A DNA stretch of 64,000 nucleotides from Flavobacterium sp. 9 (GTDB taxonomy: Bacteria; Bacteroidota; Bacteroidia; Flavobacteriales; Flavobacteriaceae): the NCBI RefSeq assembly GCF_002754195.1, contig NZ_PEEU01000001.1:4960001-5024000 (forward strand), given 5' to 3'. The translations under genes were made by a program, and so were the position numbers. Below the pieces are notes generated by a model, which worked only from the letters and a program-made list of their open reading frames with translations, had not been told where the DNA came from and made no database searches. How positions within the stretch are numbered: position 1 is the first letter of the stretch; every line of letters begins with the position of its first letter. Shown in pieces: positions 37,785-46,848 of the stretch.

Positions 37785-39338
37785 ATGAAAAAATTACATT
37801 TTATTATAAGTCTTTTCGTTTTGACAATACTTCTGGGTTGTTCAAATGACGATAATAGCAATATTGATTTAGATGCATTAGGTGCACCATCAAAAATATC
37901 TGCTTTGACCACTGTAACGCAGGATAATACCGGTAAAGTTACTTTCTTGCCTAAAGGCGAAGGTGTTACACAATACAAAATAAATTATGGAGACGGAACT
38001 CCGGAATCAGATTATTTTGGGTCTGGCGGAACCGTAACACATACATATCCTGAGGGAGTTTACCATGCTAAAATTAAAGCAATGGGAATCAACGGAAAAA
38101 TAACTGAAGTAGATCAGGTAGTAACCGTTTCGTTTTTGGCTCCAACAAATTTAAAAGTAACGTTGGCGCATGTAATCGGAGATAATTTATCAGCTTCGGT
38201 TACTGCAAAAGCAGATTTAGAAACATATTTTCAGGTATATTTTGGAGAAACTGAGGACGAAGTTCCTGTAGATTTCATGGAAGGTGAAACCATTAAACAT
38301 ACTTATGCAAATGTTGGAACGTATAACGTAAAAGTAATAGCGCTGAGCGGAGGTGTAGCAACTACAACTTATGAAGAATCAATTACAATCTCTAATCCAG
38401 TATTATTACCGGTAGATTTTGAATCTGCAACACTTAATTATGCCTTTAATAATTTTGGCGGAGCAACTACAACTGTAGCAAATAATCCAAGTGTAAACGA
38501 AGATAATCCAAGTGCAAAAGTTGCTAAGCTTAATAAAAGTGCAGGTTCTGAAGTTTGGGCAGGTTCGTTTTTAGAATTAGGAACACCAATTGATTTTTCG
38601 ACTTTGAAAAAAATCAAAATTAAAGCGTGGTCTCCAAAAGCAGGAATTGTGGTTAAAATGAAATTAGAAAACTTAGCAGATTCTAATATTAATACAGAAG
38701 TTGATGTAACCAATACAGTTGCTAACGGTTGGGAAGAATTGACTTTTGATTTCTCTGCTGTAGATAATACTAAGAATTATCAAAGAGTGGTATTGTTTTT
38801 TGATTTTGGAAATAATGGTACAGGAGTAGATTATTACTTTGATGATATTGAATTGACTGCAGGCGTAGAAACTGTAAAATTGCCATTGAGTTTTGAATCT
38901 TCAGTGTTGACTTATTCCTTTACCAATTTTGGAGGAGCAAATTCAGTATTAGCAGATAATCCGGATAAAACAGGAATCAATACTTCGGCAAAAGTAGGTG
39001 CTTTGACAAAAGGAAGCGGTTCTGAAGTTTGGGCAGGATCTTTCATCGAATTAGCAAGTCCGCTTAATTTTTCTACTTTCAAAAAAATCAAAATGAAAGT
39101 ATGGTCGCCACAAGCAGGAATTATTGTAAAAGTCAAGTTTGAAAACATGTCAGATAGTACAATAAATAAAGAGGTAGATGCAACCACAACCGTTGCAAAT
39201 GGATGGGAAGAGCTCACTTTTGATTTCACTGGAGCCACAACAGCCAATCAATTTCAGCGATTAGTAGTGTTCTTTGACTTTGGAGTTAACGGCACAGGGA
39301 AAACCTATTATTTTGATGACATTAAACAATCCAATTAA
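37785..39338 (+). CDS. Surface glycan-binding lipoprotein with PKD-like region and duplicated module
   Basis: A 517-residue lipoprotein (lipobox LLGC near residue 19). After a PKD-like pair of beta-sandwiches (about 30-205, with YKINYGDGTPESDYF and VTHTYPEGVYHAKIKA), it carries two modules in tandem at about 208-365 and 367-517. The modules match closely: FNNFGGAT and FTNFGGAN, SEVWAGSFLELG and SEVWAGSFIELA, NGWEELTFDF twice, and YYFDDI twice. They look like carbohydrate-binding modules. The position after SusD is that of SusE/SusF-type binding proteins, so it probably holds beta-glucan at the cell surface. It has no catalytic motif that I can see. Confidence 0.8.
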   Translation: MKKLHFIISLFVLTILLGCSNDDNSNIDLDALGAPSKISALTTVTQDNTGKVTFLPKGEGVTQYKINYGDGTPESDYFGSGGTVTHTYPEGVYHAKIKAMGINGKITEVDQVVTVSFLAPTNLKVTLAHVIGDNLSASVTAKADLETYFQVYFGETEDEVPVDFMEGETIKHTYANVGTYNVKVIALSGGVATTTYEESITISNPVLLPVDFESATLNYAFNNFGGATTTVANNPSVNEDNPSAKVAKLNKSAGSEVWAGSFLELGTPIDFSTLKKIKIKAWSPKAGIVVKMKLENLADSNINTEVDVTNTVANGWEELTFDFSAVDNTKNYQRVVLFFDFGNNGTGVDYYFDDIELTAGVETVKLPLSFESSVLTYSFTNFGGANSVLADNPDKTGINTSAKVGALTKGSGSEVWAGSFIELASPLNFSTFKKIKMKVWSPQAGIIVKVKFENMSDSTINKEVDATTTVANGWEELTFDFTGATTANQFQRLVVFFDFGVNGTGKTYYFDDIKQSN

Positions 39339-39350
39339 AAAAACGTAATC

Positions 39351-41012
39351 ATGAGTAAAAAGATAATTATAAATATAATAGCATTACTGTCACTATTCTT
39401 GACAGTAAGTTGCCAGAAAGATGATTATGCATTTGGCGATTTGTCAGCACCATCAAATCTTAAAGTAACCGCTGAAATTATAGGAAAAACTGCCGATGCT
39501 CCGAACGGAGACGGTTCAGGAATGGTAAAGTTAATAGCAACGGCAGATAATGCTGTATCTTACAAATATATATTTAGCGATGGAACTTCGCAAAATTCTC
39601 CAAGCGGTGTATTTACCAAACGTTTTACTAAAACAAATGTAAACACGTATACTATTACAATAATTGCATACGGAAAAGGTGGAATTGCTACAAATAGTAC
39701 CGCAGATGTTACTGTCCTAAGTAATTTTAGCGACGACGAAGCGGTTCATTTTCTGACCAACGGAAGTTCTCAAAAATGGTATTGGTCAGCATCAGAACCC
39801 GGACATTTAGGAGTGGGACAAAATGATTCAGATGCTACTAAAAATCACATTCCAAACTATTATTCTGCAACACCTTTTGAAAAAGCAGGATCACCAACAA
39901 GTAGCTGTTTATACGAAAACGTATTGACATTCTCACTTGTAGGAGGACAATTGAAATTTGAATTAGACAATGGAGGAGCAACATTCTTTAATGCATCATT
40001 CAAAAATGTAGCAGGAGGAAGCGGAGCAGGAGATGCTTGTTTAACGTATGATGCGACAGGAGTTAAAACAGTTTCATTAAGTCCATCAGAATCTGTTGTA
40101 ACCAAAAATCCTGATCATCAAACACAAACCAGAGGTACAATGTTAAACTTCTCTGACGGAGGATTTATGGGGTATTATATTGGTCAAAGTTCATATGAGA
40201 TATTGTCGATTACAGCAAACAGAATGGTTGTTAGAGCCATTATGGGCGGAGATCCTTCTTTGGCTTGGTATCATACTTTTACAACAACGCCACCAAATCA
40301 GACTCCTGATCCTGACTTTACAAATCTGGTTTTTTCTGATGAATTCAATACAGACGGAGCTCCCGACGCAACAAAATGGGTTTATGATTTAGGAACAGGA
40401 ACAAATGGTTGGGGAAATAATGAAAAACAGAATTATACCAACTCCGCTACGAATGTAATAGTTCAGGGAGGAAATCTTAAAATCACGGCTAAAAAAGAAG
40501 CTTCAGGCGGAGCAGATTATTCTTCGGCGCGATTAAAAACAGATGGTAAGTTCTCCTTTACTTATGGAAAATTGGAGATAAAAGCCAAACTTCCAACAGG
40601 AGCAGGAACATGGCCGGCATTATGGATGTTAGGTCAAAATTATGCAACTAAACCATGGCCAGCTTGCGGCGAAATAGATATGATGGAACACGTGGGGAAC
40701 AATCAAAATGTTATTTTGAGCACCCTTCATTATCCCGGACATTCTGGAGGACAAGGAAATACAGGCTCAAAAACAATAGCAAATGTTTCAACAGAGTTTC
40801 ATGTTTACAAAACAATCTGGACAGCATCATCAGTCAAAACTTTTGTAGATGACACAATGATTCATTCAGTTCCTAATGACGGTTCTCTTCCCTTTAATAG
40901 TGACTTTTTCTTAATTTTAAATGTTGCAATGGGAGGTAATCTGGGCGGTAATATTGATGCAGCTTTTACACAATCTTCCATGGAGGTTGATTATGTGCGA
41001 GTATATCAATAG
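39351..41012 (+). CDS. GH16 endo-beta-glucanase lipoprotein with N-terminal PKD-like domain
   Basis: A 553-residue lipoprotein (lipobox TVSC near residue 21). A PKD-like domain (about 30-125) and a middle domain of about 180 residues (DDEAVHFLTNGSSQKWYWS) come before the family 16 catalytic domain, residues 320-553. The catalytic signature is E441-I-D443-M-M-E446 in GEIDMMEHVG, with ALWMLGQN before it and VDYVRVYQ at the end. This form of the motif is that of beta-1,3- and mixed-linkage glucanases such as laminarinases. It would cut glucan at the cell surface for SusC/SusD uptake. The gene starts 12 bases after the binding protein. Confidence 0.92.
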   Translation: MSKKIIINIIALLSLFLTVSCQKDDYAFGDLSAPSNLKVTAEIIGKTADAPNGDGSGMVKLIATADNAVSYKYIFSDGTSQNSPSGVFTKRFTKTNVNTYTITIIAYGKGGIATNSTADVTVLSNFSDDEAVHFLTNGSSQKWYWSASEPGHLGVGQNDSDATKNHIPNYYSATPFEKAGSPTSSCLYENVLTFSLVGGQLKFELDNGGATFFNASFKNVAGGSGAGDACLTYDATGVKTVSLSPSESVVTKNPDHQTQTRGTMLNFSDGGFMGYYIGQSSYEILSITANRMVVRAIMGGDPSLAWYHTFTTTPPNQTPDPDFTNLVFSDEFNTDGAPDATKWVYDLGTGTNGWGNNEKQNYTNSATNVIVQGGNLKITAKKEASGGADYSSARLKTDGKFSFTYGKLEIKAKLPTGAGTWPALWMLGQNYATKPWPACGEIDMMEHVGNNQNVILSTLHYPGHSGGQGNTGSKTIANVSTEFHVYKTIWTASSVKTFVDDTMIHSVPNDGSLPFNSDFFLILNVAMGGNLGGNIDAAFTQSSMEVDYVRVYQ

Positions 41013-41035
41013 AATACAAATTAATTAGTAAGAAT

Positions 41036-41074
41036 GAAGTAAGAAGGTCAGTTTAAGGCTGGCCTTCTTAATTT
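41036..41074 (+). terminator. Stem-loop after the first GH16 gene
   Basis: AAGAAGGTCAG and CTGGCCTTCTT pair with one mismatch around the loop TTTAAGG at 41041-41069, followed by a T run. It may attenuate transcription into the second GH16 gene. Confidence 0.65.
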
Positions 41075-41096
41075 TTAGCAATTTAAAAACGACATT

Positions 41097-41855
41097 ATGC
41101 AAAAAGTAATTGTATTATTATTGATTACCAGTCTTGGTTTTGCCCAGGAAGTAAAACGGAAACTAGTCTGGGAAGAAAATTTTAATAAAAAGGAAGTAAA
41201 CGAATCTTTTTGGAATTTTGAAATCGGAGATGGTTGTCCAGATCTTTGTGGTTTCGGAAACAATGAAAGACAGATTTACACCAAAACAAATCACGAATTT
41301 AAAGATGGAAATTTAGTTATCGAAGCCAGAAAAGAAGGCGATAAATATACATCAACAAAAATAACCACAAAGGGGAAAAAAGAATTTCTATACGGCCGAA
41401 TAGAAGCCAGAGCAAAATTGCCAATCGGTCACGGTTTGTGGCCCGCATTCTGGATGTTAGGCGCCAATATTGATGCCATAAAATGGCCAAAAGCCGGAGA
41501 AATAGATATTCTGGAATATATTGGACGAGATCCGCATATGGTTTATACAACCTTGCACACACAAGATAGTCACGGAAACACAATTAATACAAAAAGAACC
41601 CCTTTTCCTACCATAGAAGAAGGATATCATGTATATGCAATTGAGTGGACAAAAGAAAAAATTGATTTCTTTGTAGATAAAACTTTAGTTTATACCTTCA
41701 ATCCACAAGTTAAAAACGAAGACACCTGGCCATTTGATAAACCATTCTATATTATCCTAAATTTGGCCATAGGGGGAAATTTTGGAGGTCCTGAAGTAGA
41801 TGATAAAGTGCTTCCACAGAAATATTATATCGATTATGTACGTGTTTATCAATAA
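41097..41855 (+). CDS. GH16 endo-beta-1,3-glucanase, single-domain
   Basis: A 252-residue secreted enzyme with a signal peptide (about 1-16, ending GFAQE) and only the family 16 domain. The catalytic site is E135-I-D137-I-L-E140 in GEIDILEYIG, with ARAKLPIGHGLWPAFWML ahead and YYIDYVRVYQ at the end. It has no lipobox, so it is probably periplasmic, trimming glucans imported by the SusC/SusD pair, while the lipoprotein GH16 works outside. It lies behind a partial terminator, 84 bases after the first GH16. A strong terminator follows at 41885-41950. Confidence 0.92.
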   Translation: MQKVIVLLLITSLGFAQEVKRKLVWEENFNKKEVNESFWNFEIGDGCPDLCGFGNNERQIYTKTNHEFKDGNLVIEARKEGDKYTSTKITTKGKKEFLYGRIEARAKLPIGHGLWPAFWMLGANIDAIKWPKAGEIDILEYIGRDPHMVYTTLHTQDSHGNTINTKRTPFPTIEEGYHVYAIEWTKEKIDFFVDKTLVYTFNPQVKNEDTWPFDKPFYIILNLAIGGNFGGPEVDDKVLPQKYYIDYVRVYQ

Positions 41856-42184
41856 AAAAAGAATAGTTTAGAATGTTGTAATTTAAAACAGATGTAGAAT
41901 ACTTAAGTCTTTAATTGTAAGTTATTTACATCTGTTTTTTACTGTTAAAAATACACTTGATTTTGAGCATTTTTAGCCATTTATAAGTAAAGTTTAAGTT
42001 TATTTTAGAAATGTTAACGTTTTATTGTTAATTATTGTTTCTTTTATTTGCTTTTTAAAACATTTATTTGTTAAATTTGGTCACGATATTAACATAACTT
42101 AAAAAAGGATACGCCTATACAATAAAACTACTTTTTAGAAAAAATTACTTATAAATTTTATACAGAAACTAAAAAGGTAGTATT
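41856..42184 (+). other. Intergenic region with terminator and leader of the sigma-factor gene
   Basis: AAAACAGATGTA (41885-41896) and TACATCTGTTTT (41937-41948) form a terminator stem for the glucan operon. The rest is AT-rich and holds the predicted promoter at 42048-42079 and a leader of about 95 bases. No ORF of note was seen. Confidence 0.7.
42048..42079 (+). promoter_or_regulatory. Predicted promoter of the sigma-factor gene
   Basis: TTG at 42048-42050, 21 bases, TAAATTTG at 42072-42079. This matches the flavobacterial consensus fully. The transcribed leader to the ATG at 42185 would be long, about 95 bases. Confidence 0.6.
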
Positions 42185-42769
42185 ATGGCTGATCTGCATA
42201 TTCCAGACGCTCTATTAGTGAAAAATTATGTCGAAGGCAACGAATCTGCTCTTGGGACATTAATAAAGAGACACGAATCTAAGATATATGGTTTTATATA
42301 TTCTAAGATTGCTGATAGAGATATTTCAAACGATATTTTTCAAGATACTTTTATTAAGGTAATCAAAACCTTAAAAAGTAATTCCTATAACGAAGAAGGT
42401 AAATTTTTGCCTTGGGTAATGCGTATTTCTCACAATCTAATTGTGGATCACTTTCGCAAGACCAAAAAAATGCCAATGTACAGAGAGACAGAAGAGTTTT
42501 CGATCTTTTCTATAATGTCTGATGATTCATTGACAATAGAAGGTAAAATGATTGTTGATCAGGTCGAAATTGACTTGAAAAAGCTAATCGAAGAATTACC
42601 GGAAGATCAAAAAGAAGTATTAGTAATGCGTATGTATCAGGATATGAGTTTCAAGGAAATATCTGAATTAACAGACGTTAGCATTAATACAGCATTAGGA
42701 AGAATGCGTTATGCGCTAATGAATTTGAGAAAAATAATCGACAAACATCAAATTATTTTGACCAACTAA
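42185..42769 (+). CDS. ECF-type RNA polymerase sigma factor
   Basis: A 194-residue sigma-70 family factor of the extracytoplasmic-function type. Region 2 is visible at about residues 20-90 (LIKRHESKIYGFIYSKI, ISNDIFQDTFIKV, and FLPWVMRISHNLIVDHFRK). Region 4 lies at about 135-190 (LIEELPEDQKEVLVMRMYQDMSFKEIS). No anti-sigma gene follows, which is normal for many flavobacterial ECFs that answer to other signals. A 47-residue ORF sits 51 bases downstream and may be co-transcribed. There is no evidence that it regulates the neighbouring glucan locus. Confidence 0.93.
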   Translation: MADLHIPDALLVKNYVEGNESALGTLIKRHESKIYGFIYSKIADRDISNDIFQDTFIKVIKTLKSNSYNEEGKFLPWVMRISHNLIVDHFRKTKKMPMYRETEEFSIFSIMSDDSLTIEGKMIVDQVEIDLKKLIEELPEDQKEVLVMRMYQDMSFKEISELTDVSINTALGRMRYALMNLRKIIDKHQIILTN

Positions 42770-42819
42770 TACTATTTTGAGTAATAGCTCGTTATACTAT
42801 TATAAAACATTTTCATAGT

Positions 42820-42963
42820 ATGGCGAAAATTTACTCGAAAAAGGCATTAGCTTCTACAGATTTAAAACCTAAAAAGGAAGTTGTTTCTTTCTTACTTAGT
42901 TATTCACAAGCATTAACAATTGTGAAAATCGAAGATAAAAGTTTTGAAATTATAGCTAATTAA
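42820..42963 (+). CDS. Small 47-residue ORF behind the sigma factor
   Basis: An open frame starting MAKIYSKKALASTDLKPKKE and ending KSFEIIAN. It is basic at the start and beta-prone at the end (ALTIVKIEDKSFEI). It is too short for most gene callers. It lies 51 bases after the sigma-factor stop and ahead of a terminator, so it would be in the same transcript. There is no recognised family. Its real use as a gene is plausible because the reading frame is clean and the codon choice resembles the neighbours, but this is not proven. Confidence 0.5.
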   Translation: MAKIYSKKALASTDLKPKKEVVSFLLSYSQALTIVKIEDKSFEIIAN

Positions 42964-43757
42964 ACAGCCCACTACTTTGGTCGGATGTTTATTTCGAAAG
43001 AAAAACCAAATGGTCGTTTTGGTTGAAAGCTCACTATTTGTATGCAAATACAGGTAGTGAGTTTTTTTTATGTAGTAATCTTATGTTTTTTGTTTTTCTT
43101 TTAATTCAGCGGTAATGAATTAGATGCAAAAGTTGGAGATTTATCAAAAGATTAGATAATCTGAATAAGTAAGATACCTATATTTTTCAGATCTTCTGCT
43201 CTTACAAACACAACAAATTCATGTTTCAATTATAGCCCAAGGTTTCAACCTTGGGAGAGATAGATTATGATAAATGGATTATGTCCCCATGTTTGAAACC
43301 ACTGGTAATCTTTAAAAATAAAATCTATTCTATTGATCTGAGTACTTGATTATTAAATTCTTTTTTTATGGCGCATATGTTAAAATTTAATATTTTGTTT
43401 GCATTTTGTTTATTTATTCAATAATTAGTTTTATTTTGGTTAAAAAATAATTTTTTATTCAAGTAAATTGCTTAATTGAGGAGTTTTTCGTATTAAAAAG
43501 TTTGAATTTGTAATAAAAGACCAATAATAAAGCCAAAAACCAAAATTTTAACCAATAACCAGATGATCTATGAAGAAAAATTACACTACTTTATTTTGTT
43601 TTATTTGTTGAGCGTGACCACGTTGCCTAAAAAAGTATAAAGACTAATAGCGTTTTTGTACTAAATATTTATTGCAGACAAAAAGAGAGATTTTGTTCTG
43701 CATCTTAAATATTATTTGTTCCAAAACTATCTAATCACTCGACAAAACCTAAAAAAC
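42964..43757. other. Gene-free stretch with terminator and a palindrome repeat
   Basis: A terminator at 43030-43068 (CTCACTA pairing with TAGTGAG, followed by a T run) ends the sigma-factor unit. At 43236-43255 lies CCCAAGGTT-TC-AACCTTGGG, the repeat family seen near uvrA, with a decayed copy just after. A 13-codon frame at 43570-43611 (MKKNYTTLFCFIC) resembles a signal-peptide start but stops at once and may be a relic. The remainder is AT-rich leader of the TPR gene. Nothing else was found. Confidence 0.65.
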
Positions 43758-44822
43758 ATGAAAAATAACCTTATAATGTTATCATGCCTACTATTGATAA
43801 ACATTGGAGCATTTGCTCAAAAAGACCAGATTAAAGAGGCACAAACTTTATTTGATAAAGGAAAAAGCGAAGAATCTTTAGTAATTTTAAATAAAACAGA
43901 ATATCTTATCCTTAATGCGCCTGATGAAGATAAATCTGATTTTTATTTCTTAAAAGGAAATGTATTAAAAGATTTAGCCGTAAAAAATATCGATGCTGCA
44001 AACAATTTTACGTTGGCATCGCAGTCTTATCAGGACGTATTTTTGTATGAAAATGAATCCGGAAAATTCAAATTTACTGTCAAGGCAAATATGGCTTTAA
44101 AAGAAATGAAATCGAGTCTTGTTAATGGGGCAATGTCTGATTTTAATGCCGGTAAGTTCAAAGAAAGTGCAGAAAAAAGTTATAAAGTTTATTTATTCGA
44201 TAAAAAAGATACATTAAACCTTTATAATGCTGCAGCCTCTTCTGTAAATGCTAAAGATTATGACTCAGCTATTAAGTATTATGAAGCCTTAAAAAAGATC
44301 AATTTCTCAGGAAAAGGAGTTCTGTATCTTGCTACAAACAAAAAAACAAAAGAAGAAGACCTTTTTGTTTCGCCAAAAGCAAGAGAATCAGCTATTTTAC
44401 AAGGAGCGTATGAAAAGCCAAGAACAGAGTCAGTTCCTTCTAAGAAAATTGAAGTTAACAGCAATTTGGCATATTCTTATATGGAAAAGAAAGATTACGC
44501 AAAAGCAGAGTCAACCTATAATTATGTTTTAGAATTAGATCCTAATTATGTTGATGCTTACATCAATATGGCTTATCTAAAGTTGCAAATGAAAAAAGAT
44601 TTATCTGATGAAATAGCAACATTGGGAACTTCTGCTGCCGAAATGCAGAAATACGATAAGTTAAATGCCAGAAAAGATGATGTTGCCCGTAGTGCGATTC
44701 CGTATCTTAAAAAAGTGCTTACAATTGAGCCTAAAAATGCAGATGCAACAAAAACACTATTAGGAGTCTACAGATCTTTAGACATGACAAATGAATACAA
44801 TACGCTAAAAAGTAGTATGTAA
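43758..44822 (+). CDS. TPR repeat protein with signal peptide
   Basis: A 354-residue protein from the ATG at 43758, which begins a proper signal peptide (MKNNLIMLSCLLLINIGAFAQ). A TTG at 43716 would add 14 residues in front and spoil the signal, so it was not chosen. The mature protein has tetratricopeptide-like helix pairs, clearest around ESAEKSYKVYLFDKKDT, SAIKYYEALKKI and YAKAESTYNYVLELDPNYVDAYINMAYL. It is probably periplasmic and works as a scaffold. Partners are unknown. It converges with endonuclease III across a terminator stem. Confidence 0.82.
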   Translation: MKNNLIMLSCLLLINIGAFAQKDQIKEAQTLFDKGKSEESLVILNKTEYLILNAPDEDKSDFYFLKGNVLKDLAVKNIDAANNFTLASQSYQDVFLYENESGKFKFTVKANMALKEMKSSLVNGAMSDFNAGKFKESAEKSYKVYLFDKKDTLNLYNAAASSVNAKDYDSAIKYYEALKKINFSGKGVLYLATNKKTKEEDLFVSPKARESAILQGAYEKPRTESVPSKKIEVNSNLAYSYMEKKDYAKAESTYNYVLELDPNYVDAYINMAYLKLQMKKDLSDEIATLGTSAAEMQKYDKLNARKDDVARSAIPYLKKVLTIEPKNADATKTLLGVYRSLDMTNEYNTLKSSM

Positions 44823-44827
44823 AAATA

Positions 44828-44870
44828 AAAAGAAGCTGCTAGAGATTACTTTTTAGCAGCTTCTTCAATT
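44828..44870. terminator. Terminator hairpin overlapping the end of nth
   Basis: GAAGCTGCTA (44832-44841) pairs with TAGCAGCTTC (44854-44863). The right arm lies within the last codons of the convergent endonuclease gene, whose stop is at 44846-44848. Confidence 0.75.
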
Positions 44871-45496
44871 ATAGATTTCTTCCCAATAGTTTTAGTGATA
44901 ATATCCTTGTCCAGACTCCAACCTCTGGCAGGCGAATATTCACGTCCGTACCAAATAATCTGAAGATGCAAATCGTTCCACAATTCCCTTGGGAATAGTC
45001 TTTTAGCATCTTTTTCAGTTTGCGTGACATTCTTTCCATTTGACAAATTCCATCTGTACATCAATCTGTGAATATGAGTGTCAACTGGAAAAGCAGGAAC
45101 GCCAAAAGCCTGAGACATCACCACACTTGCAGTTTTATGTCCAACAGCTGGTAATTCTTCAAGAGCTTCAAAACTCTGCGGAACTTCACCATTATGTTTG
45201 TCGATCAAAATATGTGACAAACCATGAATTCCCTTCGATTTCATAGGCGATAAACCACAAGGACGAATAATTTCTTTAATTTCTTCCACAGACATTTTAA
45301 TCATATCATACGGATTATCAGCCTTAGCAAAAAGTAAAGGCGTAATCTGATTCACACGAACATCTGTACATTGCGCCGAAAGTAAAACGGCAATCAACAG
45401 CGTATAAGGATCTTTATGGTCTAATGGAACGGGTATAGTTGGGTAGAGTTCTTTTAACGTATTTATAACAAATGTTACGCGAGCTTCTTTATTCAT
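44846..45496 (-). CDS. nth: Endonuclease III family DNA glycosylase lacking the Fe-S cluster cysteines
   Basis: A 216-residue base-excision repair enzyme that removes oxidised pyrimidines and nicks DNA. The helix-hairpin-helix is LPAVGHKTAS with catalytic Lys K121. The catalytic Asp D139 is in VDTHIHR. Both are intact. The usual C-terminal [4Fe-4S] loop, normally C-x6-C-x2-C-x5-C, is absent: after IIWYGREYSPARGW there is no Cys to the end of the protein. The only Cys residues are C43 and C80, far from the loop. The length is otherwise normal, so this is loss rather than truncation. Confidence 0.93.
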   Translation of the reverse strand: MNKEARVTFVINTLKELYPTIPVPLDHKDPYTLLIAVLLSAQCTDVRVNQITPLLFAKADNPYDMIKMSVEEIKEIIRPCGLSPMKSKGIHGLSHILIDKHNGEVPQSFEALEELPAVGHKTASVVMSQAFGVPAFPVDTHIHRLMYRWNLSNGKNVTQTEKDAKRLFPRELWNDLHLQIIWYGREYSPARGWSLDKDIITKTIGKKSIIEEAAKK

Positions 45497-45683
45497 TTCC
45501 GTATTTTTAATCCTGTAAAAATAGCATAATTTTAATGATGTGCCTAATCCAGCTTTCCGTTACAACTCCGGGGTTTTCATTTCAAACATTTATGCTCATC
45601 GAACACCAATTAAAATAAATATTAAGTGAGATAATCTGGGGCGTGAAAACACCTGTTTTTATTAATATAATTTGTTTTAAACG

Positions 45684-46364
45684 ATGAAATTTTTAGTTAC
45701 CGTTATTTTTATAATTATTTCGCAATTTAGTTTTGCACAAAATTGTAGTTGTAGAGAAAAACCGCGATTAAATGAAATTATATCTTGTGAAAAAGCAATC
45801 CTTAAAAACGGAGCAAAAATTTACTATCAGTTTAATTGTGATTCATCCTGGCTAGTTTTTGAAAGTAAAGCAAAAAAGAAGAAGATACTTTTTTCTTTAG
45901 ATAAAGAGTTGATCGAGTTAACAGGTAAATTAGGTTATGCAGGCTGGACTGAATATGAGAATACATTCATGGTCGAAAATCGTTTAATTTCTGGATGCTG
46001 TGATCCTTCAGAATTTGTGTTATTTGATAAGAATAACGGAAAAAAAAATGCAAATCTTGGTCGGGAAATTTATCATAGTAATATTAAGCAATATCCTTAT
46101 TTTATTACAATTGACTCAAAAGAGACTAATTTTTTAAGTTTTTTAAATTTAAGAACGAACAAAATTTTTAAAATTAATTTACCAAAAGGAAGGATAGAGA
46201 AAACGTTGAAAATTACTACCGAGATTTTTTTCGAGAATTTATTCGAAGAAGGAAAAATTAAAAACGGTATTTTTGAGATTGAATATAGATATAAAACAAA
46301 AGATAAAGGAAAATGGTTGATTGGAGCGATTAAAGTAGATTTAAATAAGCAAAAGTTAATCTAA
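45684..46364 (+). CDS. Secreted protein of unknown function
   Basis: A 226-residue protein with a signal peptide (about residues 1-18, ISQFSFAQ) and a Cys-rich mature start (NCSCREKPRLNEIISC). Further Cys pairs occur later, for example GCCDPSEF. The later part is basic and beta-rich with no domain that I recognise. It lies 31 bases ahead of the peroxiredoxin gene and could be in the same transcript. Confidence 0.65.
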   Translation: MKFLVTVIFIIISQFSFAQNCSCREKPRLNEIISCEKAILKNGAKIYYQFNCDSSWLVFESKAKKKKILFSLDKELIELTGKLGYAGWTEYENTFMVENRLISGCCDPSEFVLFDKNNGKKNANLGREIYHSNIKQYPYFITIDSKETNFLSFLNLRTNKIFKINLPKGRIEKTLKITTEIFFENLFEEGKIKNGIFEIEYRYKTKDKGKWLIGAIKVDLNKQKLI

Positions 46365-46395
46365 AATCGACAATCTAAAATCTAAAATTAAAAAT

Positions 46396-46848
46396 ATGAC
46401 AACATTAAAAGCAGGTGATAAAGCACCAAATTTTTCGGGAATAGATCAAGATGGCAAATCGCATAAATTAGCAGATTACGCTGGAAAAAAACTGGTAGTT
46501 TTCTTTTATCCAAAAGCAAGCACACCAGGTTGTACAGCAGAAGCTTGTGATTTAAGAGATAATTTTGAGCGTTTCAAAGCCAATAATTATGAACTTCTTG
46601 GCGTAAGTGCAGATAGTCAAAAAGCACAAGAAAAATTCAAAGACAAATACGAACTTCCGTTCCCATTATTAGCAGACGAAGACAAATCAGTAATCAATGC
46701 ATTTGGCGTTTGGGGACCTAAAAAATTTATGGGAAAAGAATACGACGGAATCCACAGAACAACATTCGTAATCAACGAAAGCGGAATCATCGATGAGGTT
46801 ATCGAAAAAGTAAAAACAAAAGAACACGCAGCACAGATCTTGAAATAG
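46396..46848 (+). CDS. bcp: Thioredoxin-dependent peroxiredoxin, BCP/PrxQ type
   Basis: A 150-residue cytoplasmic peroxidase that reduces hydrogen peroxide and organic peroxides using thioredoxin. The peroxidatic Cys is C46 in STPGCTAEAC, and the resolving Cys C51 is five residues later, the atypical two-Cys arrangement of PrxQ. The thioredoxin-fold ending GIHRTTFVINESGIID is present. Length is normal for the family. No peroxide regulator lies nearby. Confidence 0.93.
   Translation: MTTLKAGDKAPNFSGIDQDGKSHKLADYAGKKLVVFFYPKASTPGCTAEACDLRDNFERFKANNYELLGVSADSQKAQEKFKDKYELPFPLLADEDKSVINAFGVWGPKKFMGKEYDGIHRTTFVINESGIIDEVIEKVKTKEHAAQILK

Noticed and set aside
38438..39247. Two minus-strand frames opposite the glycan-binding protein
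   Set aside because: They mirror the duplicated module on the other strand and have no start context or family match.
39351..41855. Type IX secretion C-terminal domains on the GH16 enzymes
   Set aside because: Both proteins end directly with the GH16 strand VDYVRVYQ or IDYVRVYQ, leaving no room for a sorting domain.
43570..43611. A 13-codon frame resembling a signal-peptide start
   Set aside because: It stops at once and no continuation is found in any frame; at most a relic.
43716..43757. TTG start for the TPR protein
   Set aside because: It would put 14 polar residues ahead of a clean signal peptide that starts at the ATG at 43758.
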